Source: Turritopsis dohrnii (lineage: Eukaryota > Cnidaria > Hydrozoa > Anthoathecata > Oceaniidae). Taken from it: a DNA stretch of 64,000 nucleotides. A program made the translations under genes and the position numbers. Location: assembly GCA_027922465.2 (NCBI GenBank), contig BQMF02000001.1:1116001-1180000 (forward strand). Reading direction: 5' to 3'. Shown here in pieces: positions 22,991 through 36,953 of this stretch (position 1 is its first letter; every line of letters starts with the position of its first letter). Below the pieces are notes generated by a model. The model saw only the letters and a list, made by a program, of their open reading frames with translations, was not told where the DNA came from and did no database searches.

Positions 22991-23436
22991 GCCAATCTAT
23001 GATTGAATTTTTCATCAACTATTTTTGATACGAAGGATTTGGACACAATAAAACCCGTAAAAGATTTATGCCTGTGATACTAGTAAAGTCTATATTAAAC
23101 TGTATATCTTTGTTCACAACAGAGCCAACCATTTTTAATAACTGTTAAGTAATGAACAACATATCTTCTTTGCTTAATCTAATGGATGACATTGAAATCT
23201 TATAATAAATGTCATTTGTGCATACCCAGCGCTTAAAATAATGTTTTTAAGTCTGACGATCACAAGATTGTTACGTTGAAAAAATGGGCGATCACAATGA
23301 AAATTCAAACAATCATAACTTAGGTGTGAGATCACACATTCGCGCACCTCCGCACATGCCCAAACACGAAATGGCGAGTCCGCACGCCCGGGAGACCAAT
23401 AACCACCAAATTTTTTATTTTTTCCCGAAAGTTAAA

Positions 23437-23690
23437 AAAAAGGGAGTTGGAAACTCAGATGTTTTTTGATTTCATTGAATAACATGAAAACGGGTCCTAC
23501 TGGTACCACTTAAGTTTTCGTATTCTTTCGTTAGGTGAAGAAGCGAATTTGTAAAACAAAGGAAATTTCAAATTACCATAGCAATGGTGGTCGTCCCCCC
23601 TAGCAACAGAATATTTGCTGAATAATGGGCTAGTATACCTCAGTTATTTTGTCAATTGAATATCTATATAAGTTGTGCATGTTTTGTTTC
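23437..23690 (+). repeat. Solo arm of foldback repeat family R2
   Basis: This segment aligns block by block with 53430-53640 and, inverted, with 54030-54283 plus 54908-54972. Shared phrases include CATTGAATAACA, GGTACCAC, CTTTCGTTAGGTGAA, GGTGGTCGT and CCTAGCAACA. It contains an undisturbed CCAC-TTAA-G site. That site is the empty counterpart of the TTAA-flanked insertion at 54281-54907. Confidence 0.7.
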
Positions 23691-24542
23691 AAATAAATAG
23701 AGGAGTATGTTTTTAAGTCCCTCCTCCTTACCAGCAAAAATAATTTTTCGTTTCCTAGTTTGAATATTATACCCCAAAACAAAAAAATCGAGATCGCGTT
23801 TATTGTGAACATAAGCTGTTGTTGCATTATATTTAAATTGATTTCGAGAAATTCTGAGGAAGGAGAAAGAAATATTGAAAAAAAAAAAGTAAATGACCTT
23901 CACATTACATCAATACACAAGCAGAACGTGTCCAGAAACTAATAGATTCATTTAATACTACTAGAATATAACTGCGTTTATTATATAGATTTACTTAGTT
24001 GATTTCTTTAAGTTTTAATAGAAGTAACAAAATGAAAAGAAATGAATGAGTAAATGTTCACCGATCACCATGGAAACTCAATCCTTAATTGAGTTTCAAA
24101 ACTTAATCCTATCAATTTGAAACTAAAAAGATTTATAAAACATTTTCAATCTCATTTCTGTAGTTCTGTGTTCTGTAAAACATGAGAAATCGTTCTTACA
24201 GATTTCAGAACAGATCCTTGGATCGTTTTTACAGCAGTAGGCCTGCCAAGATTCTCCGCCACTCTCGCCACTCTAGAGTTTGTCAATCAATATCACATTT
24301 TGCTTGTAGGTCAATCAAATGGCCCTTTGCTCATGGAGATAACTTTTTCTTTAATATGGCAGAAATATCATGCACATTCATGGATGAGTATAGTGATATT
24401 TTTGGTATACTAAATTTGAAGATGCTTTGCAACAGGAGCTCTGCCCTAGACCCTGGACCCCAGACTGCTTGCAAACTATTTTTAAACTCAATCTTCCCAA
24501 AAAACGGTAATAGCTAAAAGTGCTTGGAAATATGCCTGTCAT

Positions 24543-24803
24543 CATGGGGCAAGCATTGCATTGCATCCCAAATTGAAGGTGATGTTTTTGGGTATATAAT
24601 ATCTTGAGAACCAATAGGGATAACTGATGTTTTGGAGGCCCATGATACAGGCAATGGGGTGACTAAAAATTTGGCCTAAATGTTTTGGGGGACGGGTGAG
24701 TGATGTCATCAAAATCTTTAACGGTTGTAACGGTTGGTTGTAGAAAAACAATCCCATACATTTTTTGTTCAGTTTTTCATGCTTTGCAACATGAGTACAC
24801 TTT
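24543..24803 (+). repeat. Dispersed repeat family R1, copy 2
   Basis: Same orientation and block order as copy 1 (22722-22990), ending in CAACATGAGTACACTTTCT. The overlapping short ORFs are not conserved between copies and are not taken as genes. Confidence 0.75.
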
Positions 24804-24919
24804 CTGTTCAAGATCTGGTGATTTATGTTTTTGTCACAGGGTTTGCACTGAAAAAGGAGGGATAAGGCACATCATTTTCAAAGTTAAACATGGTGAAGAT
24901 TTTTACCTAGGATGCTAGT

Positions 24920-26834
24920 ATTTACATAATGTTAAAGTTGCTATTTAAATCATAATTTTGAGATTGATATTCCCTTTGGTTTTCATCATTATAATTATCA
25001 TTATTATTACTATTGTGTTCTTATTAATCCTATAATGGATTAAAAGTGTGTGTGTTAAAACACTAAAAAAGTCAGACAAAATTGGCAGTTAGTTTTTCTT
25101 ATCTCTCTCTTGTATAACATCGATATACTCATTATGGAAATTTGCCTAATTATATAGTGTTAAGTTAAAATAAGAAACCTTATTTCCAAGTAATCTATAT
25201 GTATCCTCAAATCTAATTCACAGTCTTCATCACTCTTCATTACACGTTTCTTTACTGATAAATAATAATTTAAAACTTTTTTTGACACAACAAATCGTAA
25301 TATTATATTGTAACATATGGATATTGATATCTCTGACATATAGTTCTATATAATCTACGGCTATTGGTGAAATGATTTTTCTGGAAAAAAATTGATACAT
25401 AAATTCACTTTTTACTAACCAATATTGTACATTATCACTGATTTTAGCAATTTAAAGTATAAGAAGCCCTTGTGTTTAACTTTATACTGTATTTGTACAT
25501 GTTACACTGTATTTAAAATGTAGTTTTGATTAGAACCTAAATTTTTGTTTAAGTTTAAGTGACTTGGGGTCTTGGAGTAATAGATATAGGATGAGTTGAT
25601 ACATGAGAGTAGCCTTTAGTTGTTGTTTTGAATTCTATGTACACCTACATGCAAACACAAGGACAAAGAAGACAACGCGTTAAACAAATAAACATAAACT
25701 CATCTAATAAGCTCATCCATTGGCCACAAACTATTTCAAAGTTTGCATAAAATCACAGACCTTGTATAAAATAAAATTTTAACTATTATTAATTTGAAAC
25801 TTTAGTTTTACAAGTGGTATTTGGTCAAAAATAGCTTACTTCATTGTATTCAAGAATTGTGAGCCCAAAGGCTGCTTATTATGACTCTGTTTTAGCCATG
25901 TATGATGAACCGGGTCTGATTGATAATTATTTTTTTGCTGATGGACAAGGTGCTGGTAGTAACCCAGTTCAACATTTTCTTGAATATTGGATTTTCACTT
26001 CTTGGCTTAACCAAAAAGAAGAGTGAAGTATTTGGGATAACTTAGGTGGTTAGCTGTAAATACAGGTGACAAAGCGCAGACCTAACACTCTTTCACTATT
26101 GAATATTCAGAAGTACAATAGTGTAAATGTCGCCATACATGTTGAGCATCAAGACGAACATCCTTTTTTATTTCTGTGATTTACTGACATATCTTTTGTA
26201 ATAACTCATATTGTGAGTATTGATCACCAGAGGTTTTCACTGACACTGTATTTTACACACTCAGTTTGGGTGCCTTAATAATCTATGCCAAAAATTGATA
26301 AACTAATGCCTAAATTACCCCTAATGTAATACAATCAGTTAATATCGTATATAAGTGCAACTTCGCCCCTAGTGTATATGTTACATTAGTCAAAGTTGTC
26401 TGGAGTTACATTTTATAGTGCCTTGTCAGTTTCTTCCATTAAACGTGTTTATTTTGGAAATGAAATGATTAATTCTTAGCGAAAACTGAAGTTTTTGATA
26501 TTGTTGCAAGGATTTTGAAAACTGAAACTGAATTTATAATTTATCCACTTGTCAAGTCATTACAAAAGTAAATACTGTACAAGTTTTTCATGAATTAGAT
26601 GTTTATGTGAATTTGAAATATTTACACTTTGTTTTCCATGATCAGATTATGAGTTTCTGTCAGAAAAACATCATCTGTAAATTAATTTATCTGTTCACTT
26701 TATCTCCATCTGAATTTTTTAATTGATGGTTAAGTACAAAGTAAAAAATATCCATCTTAGTCAACTTTAACAGGGCAAAGTTTGTACCAGTGCATCAATT
26801 TTTCCTGATATTCACATAGATATTTCTATAAAAT
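24920..26834. other. Intergenic, upstream of the nischarin-like gene
   Basis: No supported gene. A 61-codon open frame at 25844-26026 lacks an ATG at its start (TTG) and any splice context, and it matches no family I recognise. The promoter of the nischarin-like gene presumably lies just upstream of 26835, but no clear core element is visible. Confidence 0.4.
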
Positions 26835-29800
26835 ATGACATCTTTGCAAGACTTGCTACCACATCCAGGTTCAAGTAATTGGCGAAAAAGTCGGTCATTA
26901 ACAACGGATAGCGATGAAGAGTCTTGTATTGTTCGACATGTTGTAATCAGAGAAGTTTGGCTAGAAAGGCAACCATGGCCACATGCAGTGAGTAATGCAA
27001 ACACTATATTTTTCATGGTATACAAAATTGAAAACTAATGTGTTAGGCCATAAATTTTTAGGTTTATAAAATTGATGTTATGAGTCAAACGTCACATTGG
27101 TTTGTATTTAAAAGATATAAAGAATTCTATCAGTTACACCAGAAGGTAATGTAGCCATATACATAGTCTAGTTCTTGAAAATTTTGAAAGTAAATTCATA
27201 TTACATTTTAAAAGAACCGATACACTTATAACTGCCAAATTTCTTTGCTAATAGTTATTGGCTTATCTTTGGATGTAACAAAAGTTCTTGATAGGGGAAA
27301 CTTTCATGTATTGCTATCTTGTGATAGCAATATATGCGAGTCCCACTTCTTTAGACAGTTTTGGAATATTGGCGATTTCGAATTTAAAACCTGTACAAAA
27401 GTTTTAACAGGACACAAGTAATAAAATAAACAAACAAAATAAACAAACAAACAAAATAAAACAATTTACAACTTGTAACTGTTGTAACTATTTCTTTGTT
27501 GCCGAACTTAGAAACCTTTTCTTTGCATTGTTAAGCAAACACATATCCTTTTATTCCCAGTTCTATGGAAATGGCTTTTGATTATTTTCTAGCTTACAAA
27601 AGCCTACGGTGTTCCTCGAGATCTGTTGCCACCACGTAAACTGACAAATAACATGGCTAAAGAAAATTTAGAAAACCGGAGGGAAGCTCTGGAGCATTAT
27701 CTTCAGAAAATGCTCAACAGGTGGAATTTTTTACGACTACCATTACATGTTAAGTGAAAATAACAGTGAAAAGGATATATCTGGAACAATTCACCTTTTT
27801 TGCATACCATTGTCTTAAAGTTGTTGAACTTGTTTTTCATGAAAATGTTAATATGTTGTGTTCTGTTTTTGTCATCATTAGTTGTAATGGCGCTATAAGA
27901 CGATCCGACGAACTAACAGACTTTCTTGATGTCAAATCACATGTACGAATTACATTATATTTTACACCAAATATATAGTTAAGGTAGTGTTGACATTTGA
28001 AGATTAGGAGACATAATCATGGAGCTAAGTCAATATAATGATAATAAAACCATAATGCCCTAGATAAATCAGAACTTTAATCTCATCTTTGGTAATAATA
28101 AGATGTATACATGTTTATGTACTTTTATTATCCCTAGGATGTACCGCATGTTACTAATGACTTAGCAAACTATGTTGTCAAAAATGGTAAGTTCAAAGCT
28201 AAGGTTTTCCTTGTATAGTTTTTTTGTCTTTTACGAAAACTTGGATTCTTCAATAAACATATTTTTTTAGGACAAAGTATCTTGATGTCAAAAGAAATGT
28301 TTCATTTATCACCAAGTCAACTTTATTGTTTATCCAAACAGTTACAACTTCCTCACCCTGCTGCAAGTAAGATGTTGCAACTTGTTCATTATGTTTGTTG
28401 TGTCTGAAAGAGGCCAGAATTTTGGCAAATTAACTGAATAAGCCTTGTTAACTTGCAGCAATAATAACAAAAACAAACTGTTACAGCTTTGAGTTTTTGT
28501 TTCAATGTGTTATTATTCCTTGATAGTTCACTCATGCTTAACAAAATTGAAAAATAAATAAAAACTTGGCATTCAAAATTTCAATATTTTTTTTCAAGGC
28601 AATAACATTGATCTTGGACATCTTTATGAGTTCATATCAGAACTAAAGAAACTCAGTATAACTGACTACATATCTCAACAGAGTCACGGAGAACAACACG
28701 AGATATCATTCACGTATGACCTGGGAATGTTTTCATCTTTAAGAGTCCTACAAGTAAGTGTGTTTTTGTTGGACTGTTTTCTTTCTGCCTTATGCGTAGA
28801 AATTTCCATGCAGATTCAACTTTGTGGGTCAAAAAAGGGTATTATTTTTGTGAATGGACATATTTGCTGGTATTTGCTTTCATAAAAACGCTGTAAAGTA
28901 TTTAGGTTTATAAAAGAGAAACAGAATAGGTTAGCTAAACCCAGTTCTGATAAAAAGTTTTATCATACCACAATATAAAACCAAAAATACCTTCTGATTA
29001 AAAGTTTTTCGTTTGCTTGGGTAAATTTTGCAGATTATTGTTTTTGCAGATTTTTTTCAGGGATGTTCATTTTCATGAATAGTTTTAAGAATGTTTTAAT
29101 AGTATTTAAAACAAAACTTATACACGATAGCTTTCTCTTTTAGATTGACGCTATTGATATTGATTCTTTGAGAGGTGTGCAGACATTATGCAATAAATTA
29201 AATAAGCTAACAGCAAGATATTGTCTATCTTCTATGAAGGTATAATGTTTTTTTTAAGCTATTAGATGTTTGTAATAAGATTTTTGTTTTCATGACATTA
29301 GGAGTTCCCTTTAATTCTGTTACAAGTTTTGATAAGGATTGATGTCTTGTGGTAGTGTGTGAACCACCAGATTGGGAAGTCTGTTTCAAACACATCAGCG
29401 ACTTGGACAGTTGTATGAAAACTGAGGATATTTTCCTGAATAAACTTGTAAAAACTTAATAAACTTGTACTTCATAAAAAAGAATAATGAAATAAATACA
29501 AAGCCTTCTATTTTAGTCTTTCCTCATTGATGCTGCGGTCCAGAAACGAACTGTAAGTAAAACAGTTCGTTTACATTGACAATTTGCATTTCGTAGTTCA
29601 TCCTACAAGCAGTTTTGTGAAAATTATTCTGATGAAACTATTATCAGCTATACAAATAATAAACTTCCCTAATTTTGCAAAAGCAGTTGATTGAGTGGTA
29701 ATTGAACCAACCGCCTCTCACTGGCTGATTGGTTGCTACACTAATTAAATTTACCTTTGTTCAGTTGTATCAAAAATTAGTAATCATTAGCTCCACATTC

Positions 29801-32800
29801 TGTTGTCATTTTGACCTTTAAATTATTTTAGGCTCCTCGTATAAGTTTGTCTGCGGAATCATGGAGAGTCCAGGCGCATTACAGATTGTCAGACAATAGG
29901 TTTGTAGAAAGTCATTTTTGTAGTGTGTAGTGTGAGGAGTAAATTTCAGAGAAATAAGTGAGGTGGAAGCATCGACACCGACATCAATAAAAATCTATTG
30001 ACTTGTCTTATTTACCCACAGTTATGGATACCGACACTTTCAATTAAGGCCACTTTTCAGTTCTGGAAAATTTTCCTTGGAAAGAAATGAAATTCACAAA
30101 TGCTAGAGAGAGAACGTGATTGGCTCTTCTGCTAATTATTCTTTTGTACTTTTTCATTACTGTCTGCAGAACATTCAGAAAAAGTTGAAACAAGTTCGAC
30201 TTTTTCTGTTGCTTCCAAACAGAAAAGAAAGGAAATAAATAAACCAATCAGATTTTAGTATTATTTCTTTTCCTAGTGCCCATGGAATATTTTTGAGAAG
30301 TGGAATACTTTAATCATAGGGCGTAGAAACATAGTAATATTAATCCTGTTCATTGCTAGAGTGAAATTTCAACAATGGCACGTGTTGACGTATATTAACT
30401 TCAGCCACAACAACATCACAACGTTTGATAGTTCCATGGGTTTACTTCCTGCCTTAAAGCAGGTATGTATCGTTCAATAAATATACTGAGGTTGATGCCA
30501 TTAATCTTTTTTATTTTCTTTATTTGCACATAATTAGATTTTCAATAAGAAATAATTCCTTATAATGTAAATCGATGGCGATCTTTGTTATTTAAGTAAA
30601 ATCAATTTTTTAATTTTCCCAGAACTTGGTTGGTGCTAATTAGGAAGGTTTGATTTTGATTTGATGTATCAACACAATGTAATTGAAACTGCTGAAAAGT
30701 TGCAAAATCTGAAAACATAAAAACAAACATGTATTTGTCGTCTGACAATTTCATTGCCTCATCTTTGTTTTCTTTTTCAAACATTTTCTAAAACAGAGAG
30801 GAGATTTTTGTGTTTGAACTTAGAATGAAACAGCTCAAAAAATAGTATTGTAATGTAGTCAGACTTTGTTAGGAACGAAAATTTCTGAATAGTTTTAACT
30901 CACATTTTCAGCTTGACTTAAGCCACAACAAAATCAGTCATTTGGACTTGGAGCAGCTGATGTCTCCATGCCTTCACATACTCTCACTAGCTAGCAATTG
31001 TATATATCTCATTTCTGGTACCACAAAGGTAAGAACCATTACAAAACAATGTATTTATTGGAAATAATTGAAGTTCTGAGGGATGCTTGTTGAAAAGTTG
31101 TTCTGCAAACTTCCACAGTGATTAAACGTGTGAATTGATTTCTTGTCTTTTCAGCCAATTGATAATCTAAAGAAGTTGAACCTGAGTCACAACAAAATAC
31201 AAAGTATGGAAGGTATGCCTTTCTAAAATCGAAAACTTTAGTATGACTTGGTTGCAATCGAAACCTGTTCTACTCCTATGGATTGGACATTTTATAGAAG
31301 GTAGAGTAATTTTCTGTAATGAGGAGAGCAGTGACCAAAACAATTGACCCAACGAAGAAGAGTGAAACAATCATACCTATTATTTTATTAGAAGGATCTC
31401 TACCCTTCGAAGGTCCTTGAAATTTCACGATAATGGTCGTTCCATTATTGTCCTGTAGGTTGTAACTTCCATTTCCACAAAAAATAATATTTGATATGTT
31501 TCAATGGAATTTGTTTTTGCTATCAAAAATCTTGTCAGTGCTATGAAACAGTATGGAAAGTATGGAACCTAATGTATCAAAGACCAGAGAGTTTGGTTAC
31601 CTGAGAACTAAGGACTTTCTATTAGGGTTGCTGTGTTGCCAAGGAATGGAAGATCTCAACCTATCCTTCAATAACATCGCTTTGATCGGAGAAGTGAAGA
31701 AGTTATCATCTTTAACAAGTCTTTCAAAACTGTGTGTTGAAGGTATTTGATATTTTTTTTTATATTTATAAACTTGAATGGTGTAAAGACTGTTGATGAC
31801 TGGAGTCTACAACTTCAAAAGGAGGCGCAAAACCTTAAAAAGCGAAGAATCCTTATCAAGCATGAAAATAAAAATTTGATAAAAGTAAAACCCAACAAGA
31901 AAGTACAGTAATAGAATTCCAGAGATAAGCAGGTGTTTTGGTTCTAAGAGATGTTTTAGCAACTGATTTTTAATAATCAAAAGCCTTCCTGGTCCTGCTT
32001 GTAAAGTACTCTTCTTACTTCTCTCGATTTTTGTCAATTTTGCCCAGGTAATCATTTCACGAAGAAGAAAAGACATCGCATCATCATATTCGCTTATTTC
32101 CGTGAAAGAGACGTAGGTCTTCAGTAGTTCGCTTATTTTTCTATTCCTGCCGTCCGATGAAAACCCATTGCTGTCTTATGACTAAAACTTAGAAAGGTCA
32201 TCGTTCAAACTTTCCGCTAATGTTCAGTGACCTATTCCCTTTGTTGTTTGACCTGTCAGTTAAAAGATTTCATAGTTCCTTGATATTATTGAGTCAAAGA
32301 GAACCAAGCGCGGCAACCAAGCGCGATAGCCCTCTTCATTTTCTCTCAATAGCTTCACGAACTTAATATAACATCATAATGTTTTTTGTAGTTGCTGCTG
32401 GATAAGCGCCCAATTTCTCAGAAAGAGCAGGTATTCTTCTTAACTCAGTAGAACTGTTGAAAGACATTTGTTTCCATAAGCATAGTTTGATCAACGCCTC
32501 CGCCATTACAGAACAATTTTAAAAACGATCAACAGGTACCACCGCCGCAGATGCTTGTTACTAAGAATAGTTAGGATTTATTTCCACGGCTTTTGATTAT
32601 GAGCAGTTAAAGGCTGATGACATCATTTTGATTTTACAGTGCAGTTGTCCTGGAAAATTGAACTTAAGGGAGGTGAAGTCAAAACTTGAAACCAGTATTG
32701 CAACTTTTGTCATTGAAACTTGATTATGAAGTGTTTTTCAATGTTTTTTTTTATGTTATTGAAACGCGAATATTGTTTGTCTCTATGTCACACAATTTTT

Positions 32801-33715
32801 TTTTGATGCATAGCTTTTGTTTCTTGATTTTTACTTGATGTTGTCCAGGCTAAACTCGACGCGAAGTTTGCTGCACTGGAGAGATTTGAAGATATGGACG
32901 ATAGCCTGAGTAGCATCAGTACTGTTTCAGATGATAGCGATATAGATTCAGGAATCGACCATTCGAATTGGATCACAAAACTAGCTAGCCTGTCCGAAAT
33001 TGAAGAAGATGACTACGAAATCGTTCCAAAAATCGACTGGGATGAAGTGTACGCCGGTGGAGGCAGTGGAGAAGAAAGTGATACCAGCTCACAGGCTAGT
33101 GAGGGTCCGCCTGCTGAAAGAAAAGTGAAATCGATGAATAACGAAGTCTTGTCCAGAGACGATTGGGATCGAATTTTGAATACGGATGCTAACATATTGC
33201 TGTCCAGGCGGTCAAGAAATAACTCTAGTGAGAGCGGCCATACGTTGCAAGGTCGTAGTAGACAAAGCACTGTGTGTAAAGACGATACTAACGAATGGAA
33301 GGCATGGGCAAACACAGGTGCCGTACCAAAACATCTCAGACGGTTGCATGTGAGCAATGAAGTGAGTGAGGTTAAAACTGGACCTGAAAATGTGACGGCA
33401 AAAACTCGAACCAGTACCAGTGAGCAACCGAAAGAAAAGTCACGCAGCTGGACTATGAATTTGTTTCGGAGGAAGCAACCGCCACAAGACGCATCCAGTG
33501 GCAGCAAGAGGAGTGCCACCACGTTATCCGACATGACGAACGAAGCATACAATAAGCCGGTTGACGAAATCGACGGTAGTTTGGTGATTCTTGCTGGTAT
33601 CGAAGAAGTGAAAGTAGACGAACGAGATGTTTCGAGAAGTTTCGATGACAATTGTGAGTTTGAAAGGGCGGAAGAGTGCGACGAAGTGCATGGCGTTGTT
33701 GATGCGGGTGATTAA
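26835..33715 (+). CDS. NISCH: Nischarin-like protein: PX domain plus leucine-rich repeats, 17 exons, 763 aa
   Basis: Nischarin is a membrane-associated PX/LRR scaffold linked to integrin, Rac/PAK signalling and endosomes. Exons: 26835-26987, 27062-27145, 27593-27720, 27882-27942, 28138-28186, 28271-28366, 28599-28753, 29144-29239, 29517-29552, 29832-29899, 30360-30462, 30912-31028, 31155-31212, 31626-31742, 32048-32112, 32392-32430, 32849-33715. The total of 2,292 nt divides by three and every phase matches. The PX domain (about 30-125) includes HWFVFKRYKEFYQLHQK and the PPRKL loop. LRRs (about 310-460) include YINFSHNNI, LDLSHNKI, LNLSHNKI and LNLSFNNI. The LRR cap is followed by LLLDKRPISQKEQ. 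The last 288 residues are acidic and Ser-rich. The protein is far shorter than vertebrate NISCH, as expected of an invertebrate short form. Confidence 0.88.
29341..29460 (+). repeat. Degenerate copy of the tRNA-headed SINE
   Basis: CTTGTGGTAG, GATTGGGAAGTC and GTTTCAAACACATCAGCGACT parallel the A-box, anticodon and B-box region and body of the SINE at 57758. Several bases differ. It sits in the intron after nischarin exon 8. Confidence 0.4.
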
Positions 33716-36700
33716 AATGACGGGCGTGTAAAAAACGCCTCTGTTAGATTGATGATGATCTCATTACACATGGGAATGTTTGGCGTTCGATTGCTATGCG
33801 CCATGGCGGCCCTGTATGCATTCGTGCTGTTGGACGTTTTTGTATCAGTGGTGTAAGTGATTGGGCGTGCTTGAGAATTTTCATATGGCTAATTAAGTAA
33901 GCAACTTTCTCAATAACAAAAGGATATACCGATAGTAGAATAATGATTTCGGAATTCGTTTCTGTTTCTTGTCACTACAGTGATTCTGTCTAAAATGTTT
34001 GAACAAGGCTTTTTCTTGATACATCTCAAGTGACGTTTTTCTCATTGATGCATTATGGTAGTTTTAAACCATAGAAATAAGTAATGAGTAAGGTTAAAGT
34101 CAACGTTTTACCTTTTTCTCTAAAAACTGTTTTATGCTCCTCCATTGTGTTAGGATAACAAGAGTGATTTATGAAGATCATAGAAAAGTTTTTTTTTCTC
34201 AGAAAAACAACGATGTTTTCGTTTACTTCCTCATTAATCGAAGAAATCGAAGAAACTTTTTTTTCATCCACGCCAAAACAAATTTTGAAATGAAACGAAA
34301 GCGATCTGTGTTGCGTTTACTTTCTCATAAAACACGAGATACGGAAAAAGACCCCACAACCCAAGATTGAAGAAAATCGGGATTTCCCCTAGAACTGATG
34401 ACTGTCATTCCAACAATATACAAAAATATTGATAGAAAAAGATGAGTGTAAATATTTTGAACTATTTGAATGAAAATCTAGAGATATATTTTTATCTATT
34501 CACAAAATATGATATGGTAGCTATTTATAATGAAATATATGTATTTTTTCTATATGTATATATATGTATTTTGTCACTCGTTGAAGTTACATCCGCCATG
34601 TTTTTTCATTCTTTGACAATTTTCGCTAAAAATACCGTATTGTATGCTATAAGAATGAAACATGTAACTACAATGTATTTTGGCAAAGAAAAAAATGCTT
34701 CGAAAATGTGACTAACTGGTTGGTGACGCACAAGAAACAACCGAAACTAACTCGCTCGGCCAACAAAACAAATCGCGCACCAACACACTAAGTTTGGTCT
34801 TCGTTCAACTAGCTTTCGAAATTTCCCGGAAAGGAAGTCAGTTGTTATCCATCGATGTCACGTTTTACTTCGTCAACCCGACACGATTTGATCAACTCTT
34901 AAACGGATTAACCCGTCCGTGTCTTCTCTTGTATATATCTTAATCGGTAATTAACGAGGTTTGCGTCAACAAGTCGGGTAAAATTGCTTGAGAAAGTAAT
35001 TTTCTCAATACACCCTCGTCGCCCCATATTAAGGAACTACGTCATAACTATTTATTTGTTAAGCCATTTATAGACCTGAAGGAATGCTGAGTGATCACTG
35101 TACAAACTTATCGTCCGCCGACATGTCTGATGAGATATGGAAAAGCATCTGATCTATCAACAACACCTCTTTCTTATCACCGTTATCAGTTTTGAATATG
35201 CAAGACAAGGCTTGCGATAACGATTAAAAGGATCAATCTGTTCTTTTGAATTAAAAAATAAAATAAAATCAGCTTCTCCTTTATCCAGACATCATGTTAT
35301 CTTGAGACTTTATTCTAAACTTTTCTCGTTCTTCATGTTAGCGTATCCGCTACGTGCTGACATCACCTCTGTTGTGATGATGCGCGCATTCAAAGGTCAC
35401 CATTTCAATTACCATACACAACATCGAGTGTTCGTTAAAAAAGATTCATTCAAGAGGAAAAGTGAAAAATTTTATTTTATTTAGGAAAGCAGTTATTTGT
35501 TGTTATGTTTCCAAGGTCTTTATCCAAATATAACAACCTGAATTCAAGCTGATATATGACAATACAGTTTGACCTCGTTTTCAATGATTTGTCCTCGTTT
35601 CGATGTGTAACATTGTTTTTAGGATGTTGACATATATCGTTCAAGTCAAAATCGCATATAGATAGTTAAAATAAACTCCTAACACGAATACGAGGCCCGC
35701 GTATCGGACAACTGCTGTGCTGAAATATAGCAAGTGGAATTCAGAGGTATTGTTATAACACATAAGATAAAGATTTTTCACGCCTGTGTCATTTAAATCG
35801 CATTCTTAATTTTCCATTTGAAAGAAAAATTTTTTTCTTGTACTAATTACTAATTAACCATGATGCACTCTGTGGTCAAATTGATATTAATGTTTGTGTT
35901 TTGTCCAAACTTTCAATGGAGTAATTACTATGCGGATTACGTGGTAGTTAAGAGTTGAATTAACTTAATAAGTTACATTTAGTCAGAAGTCAGGATTAGT
36001 ATAAAATAGTATCATTCTCTGGATGAATCACTCAGTCTGTTGTTTTCGATCATCTTGCAAACTGCTTCAAACAGTCCGTTTAGGCAAGGTGTGCCTGTAG
36101 TAAAATGTTATATCTGAACTTGTGATTGGCTGGTAATGGTGAGAATTTTTTTATGTGCCCGATACAAAATATTTTATCTGCAGACATGATTTTTAGATTT
36201 ATTTGTTTTCAACTTTCTCTTTGTCGTTATCAAATCATATAGGAATGTAAGCAGAGCGAAAGAGAACAATCCTTGAGGTGTAGTGATTTTCACGCCTTTA
36301 GTGGCAGGGCGAAGCATAAACACAGATGCACTTCGCCCGAGACTACAAAAGCAACTATCTGCAGCTATAATATTTTGTTCTGTGATCAACGTGTTTCCTT
36401 GTCTTTCTGAAAGTTCCTGGGATCTAGATTTTTCTTTCAAACCTCAAAAATGCAACCTGTATCAATCGAAAGACCAAGAGGTGGTTTTGTTATGATATAT
36501 GCGCATGCGTCAAAATACACCTTTAACCTTGATAGATATAAAGGTCACTTCTCAGGTCTCATAATGTCATGTGTTGTTTCCGCTTTGCAAGGTGGGTATC
36601 AAACCAGAGCTTCTTTTGAATATTACAATTTACTGACTCACTTACTCTCTTTGAAAAATATGTAAGATTTGTTCAAAATTCTCATAGTTTCCGTGTGGCC

Positions 36701-36953
36701 ATCTCGAAAGCTTTCAATTAAGTGATGAACTGCCGTTCAATTTCCGCGTTTTAGTGCATCATGTCAATCAAGTATGTAAAACTAACCGGATATTGAAAGC
36801 GTGATGGTTTACCACAGCTATTACTATTCCATGATGTCACGAACAATTGACGGAAAACGAAACTTGCTTGCAATCGAATTTCTTTCTCATTTCAATTCAT
36901 ATTCTTTTTTAGTTATTGAAGTTGTAACAAAATTATAAAAGCTACTTTAAAAA
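33716..36953. other. Intergenic, no gene recognised
   Basis: About 3.2 kb of AT-rich spacer between the nischarin-like gene and the GTPase gene, both on the plus strand. Open frames here (such as 34442-34711 and 36174-36440) are low-complexity or lack conserved motifs. Confidence 0.5.

Noticed and set aside
23284..23469. 62-codon ORF starting MGDHNENSNN
   Set aside because: No family resemblance, and its 3' part overlaps repeat R2.
25844..26026. Open frame upstream of nischarin that looks protein-like
   Set aside because: It starts at TTG and lacks flanking splice sites or a recognisable domain. A decayed exon cannot be excluded.
33013..33651. 212-codon minus-strand ORF opposite the last nischarin exon
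   Set aside because: It mirrors the codon structure of the real plus-strand exon and has no motif.
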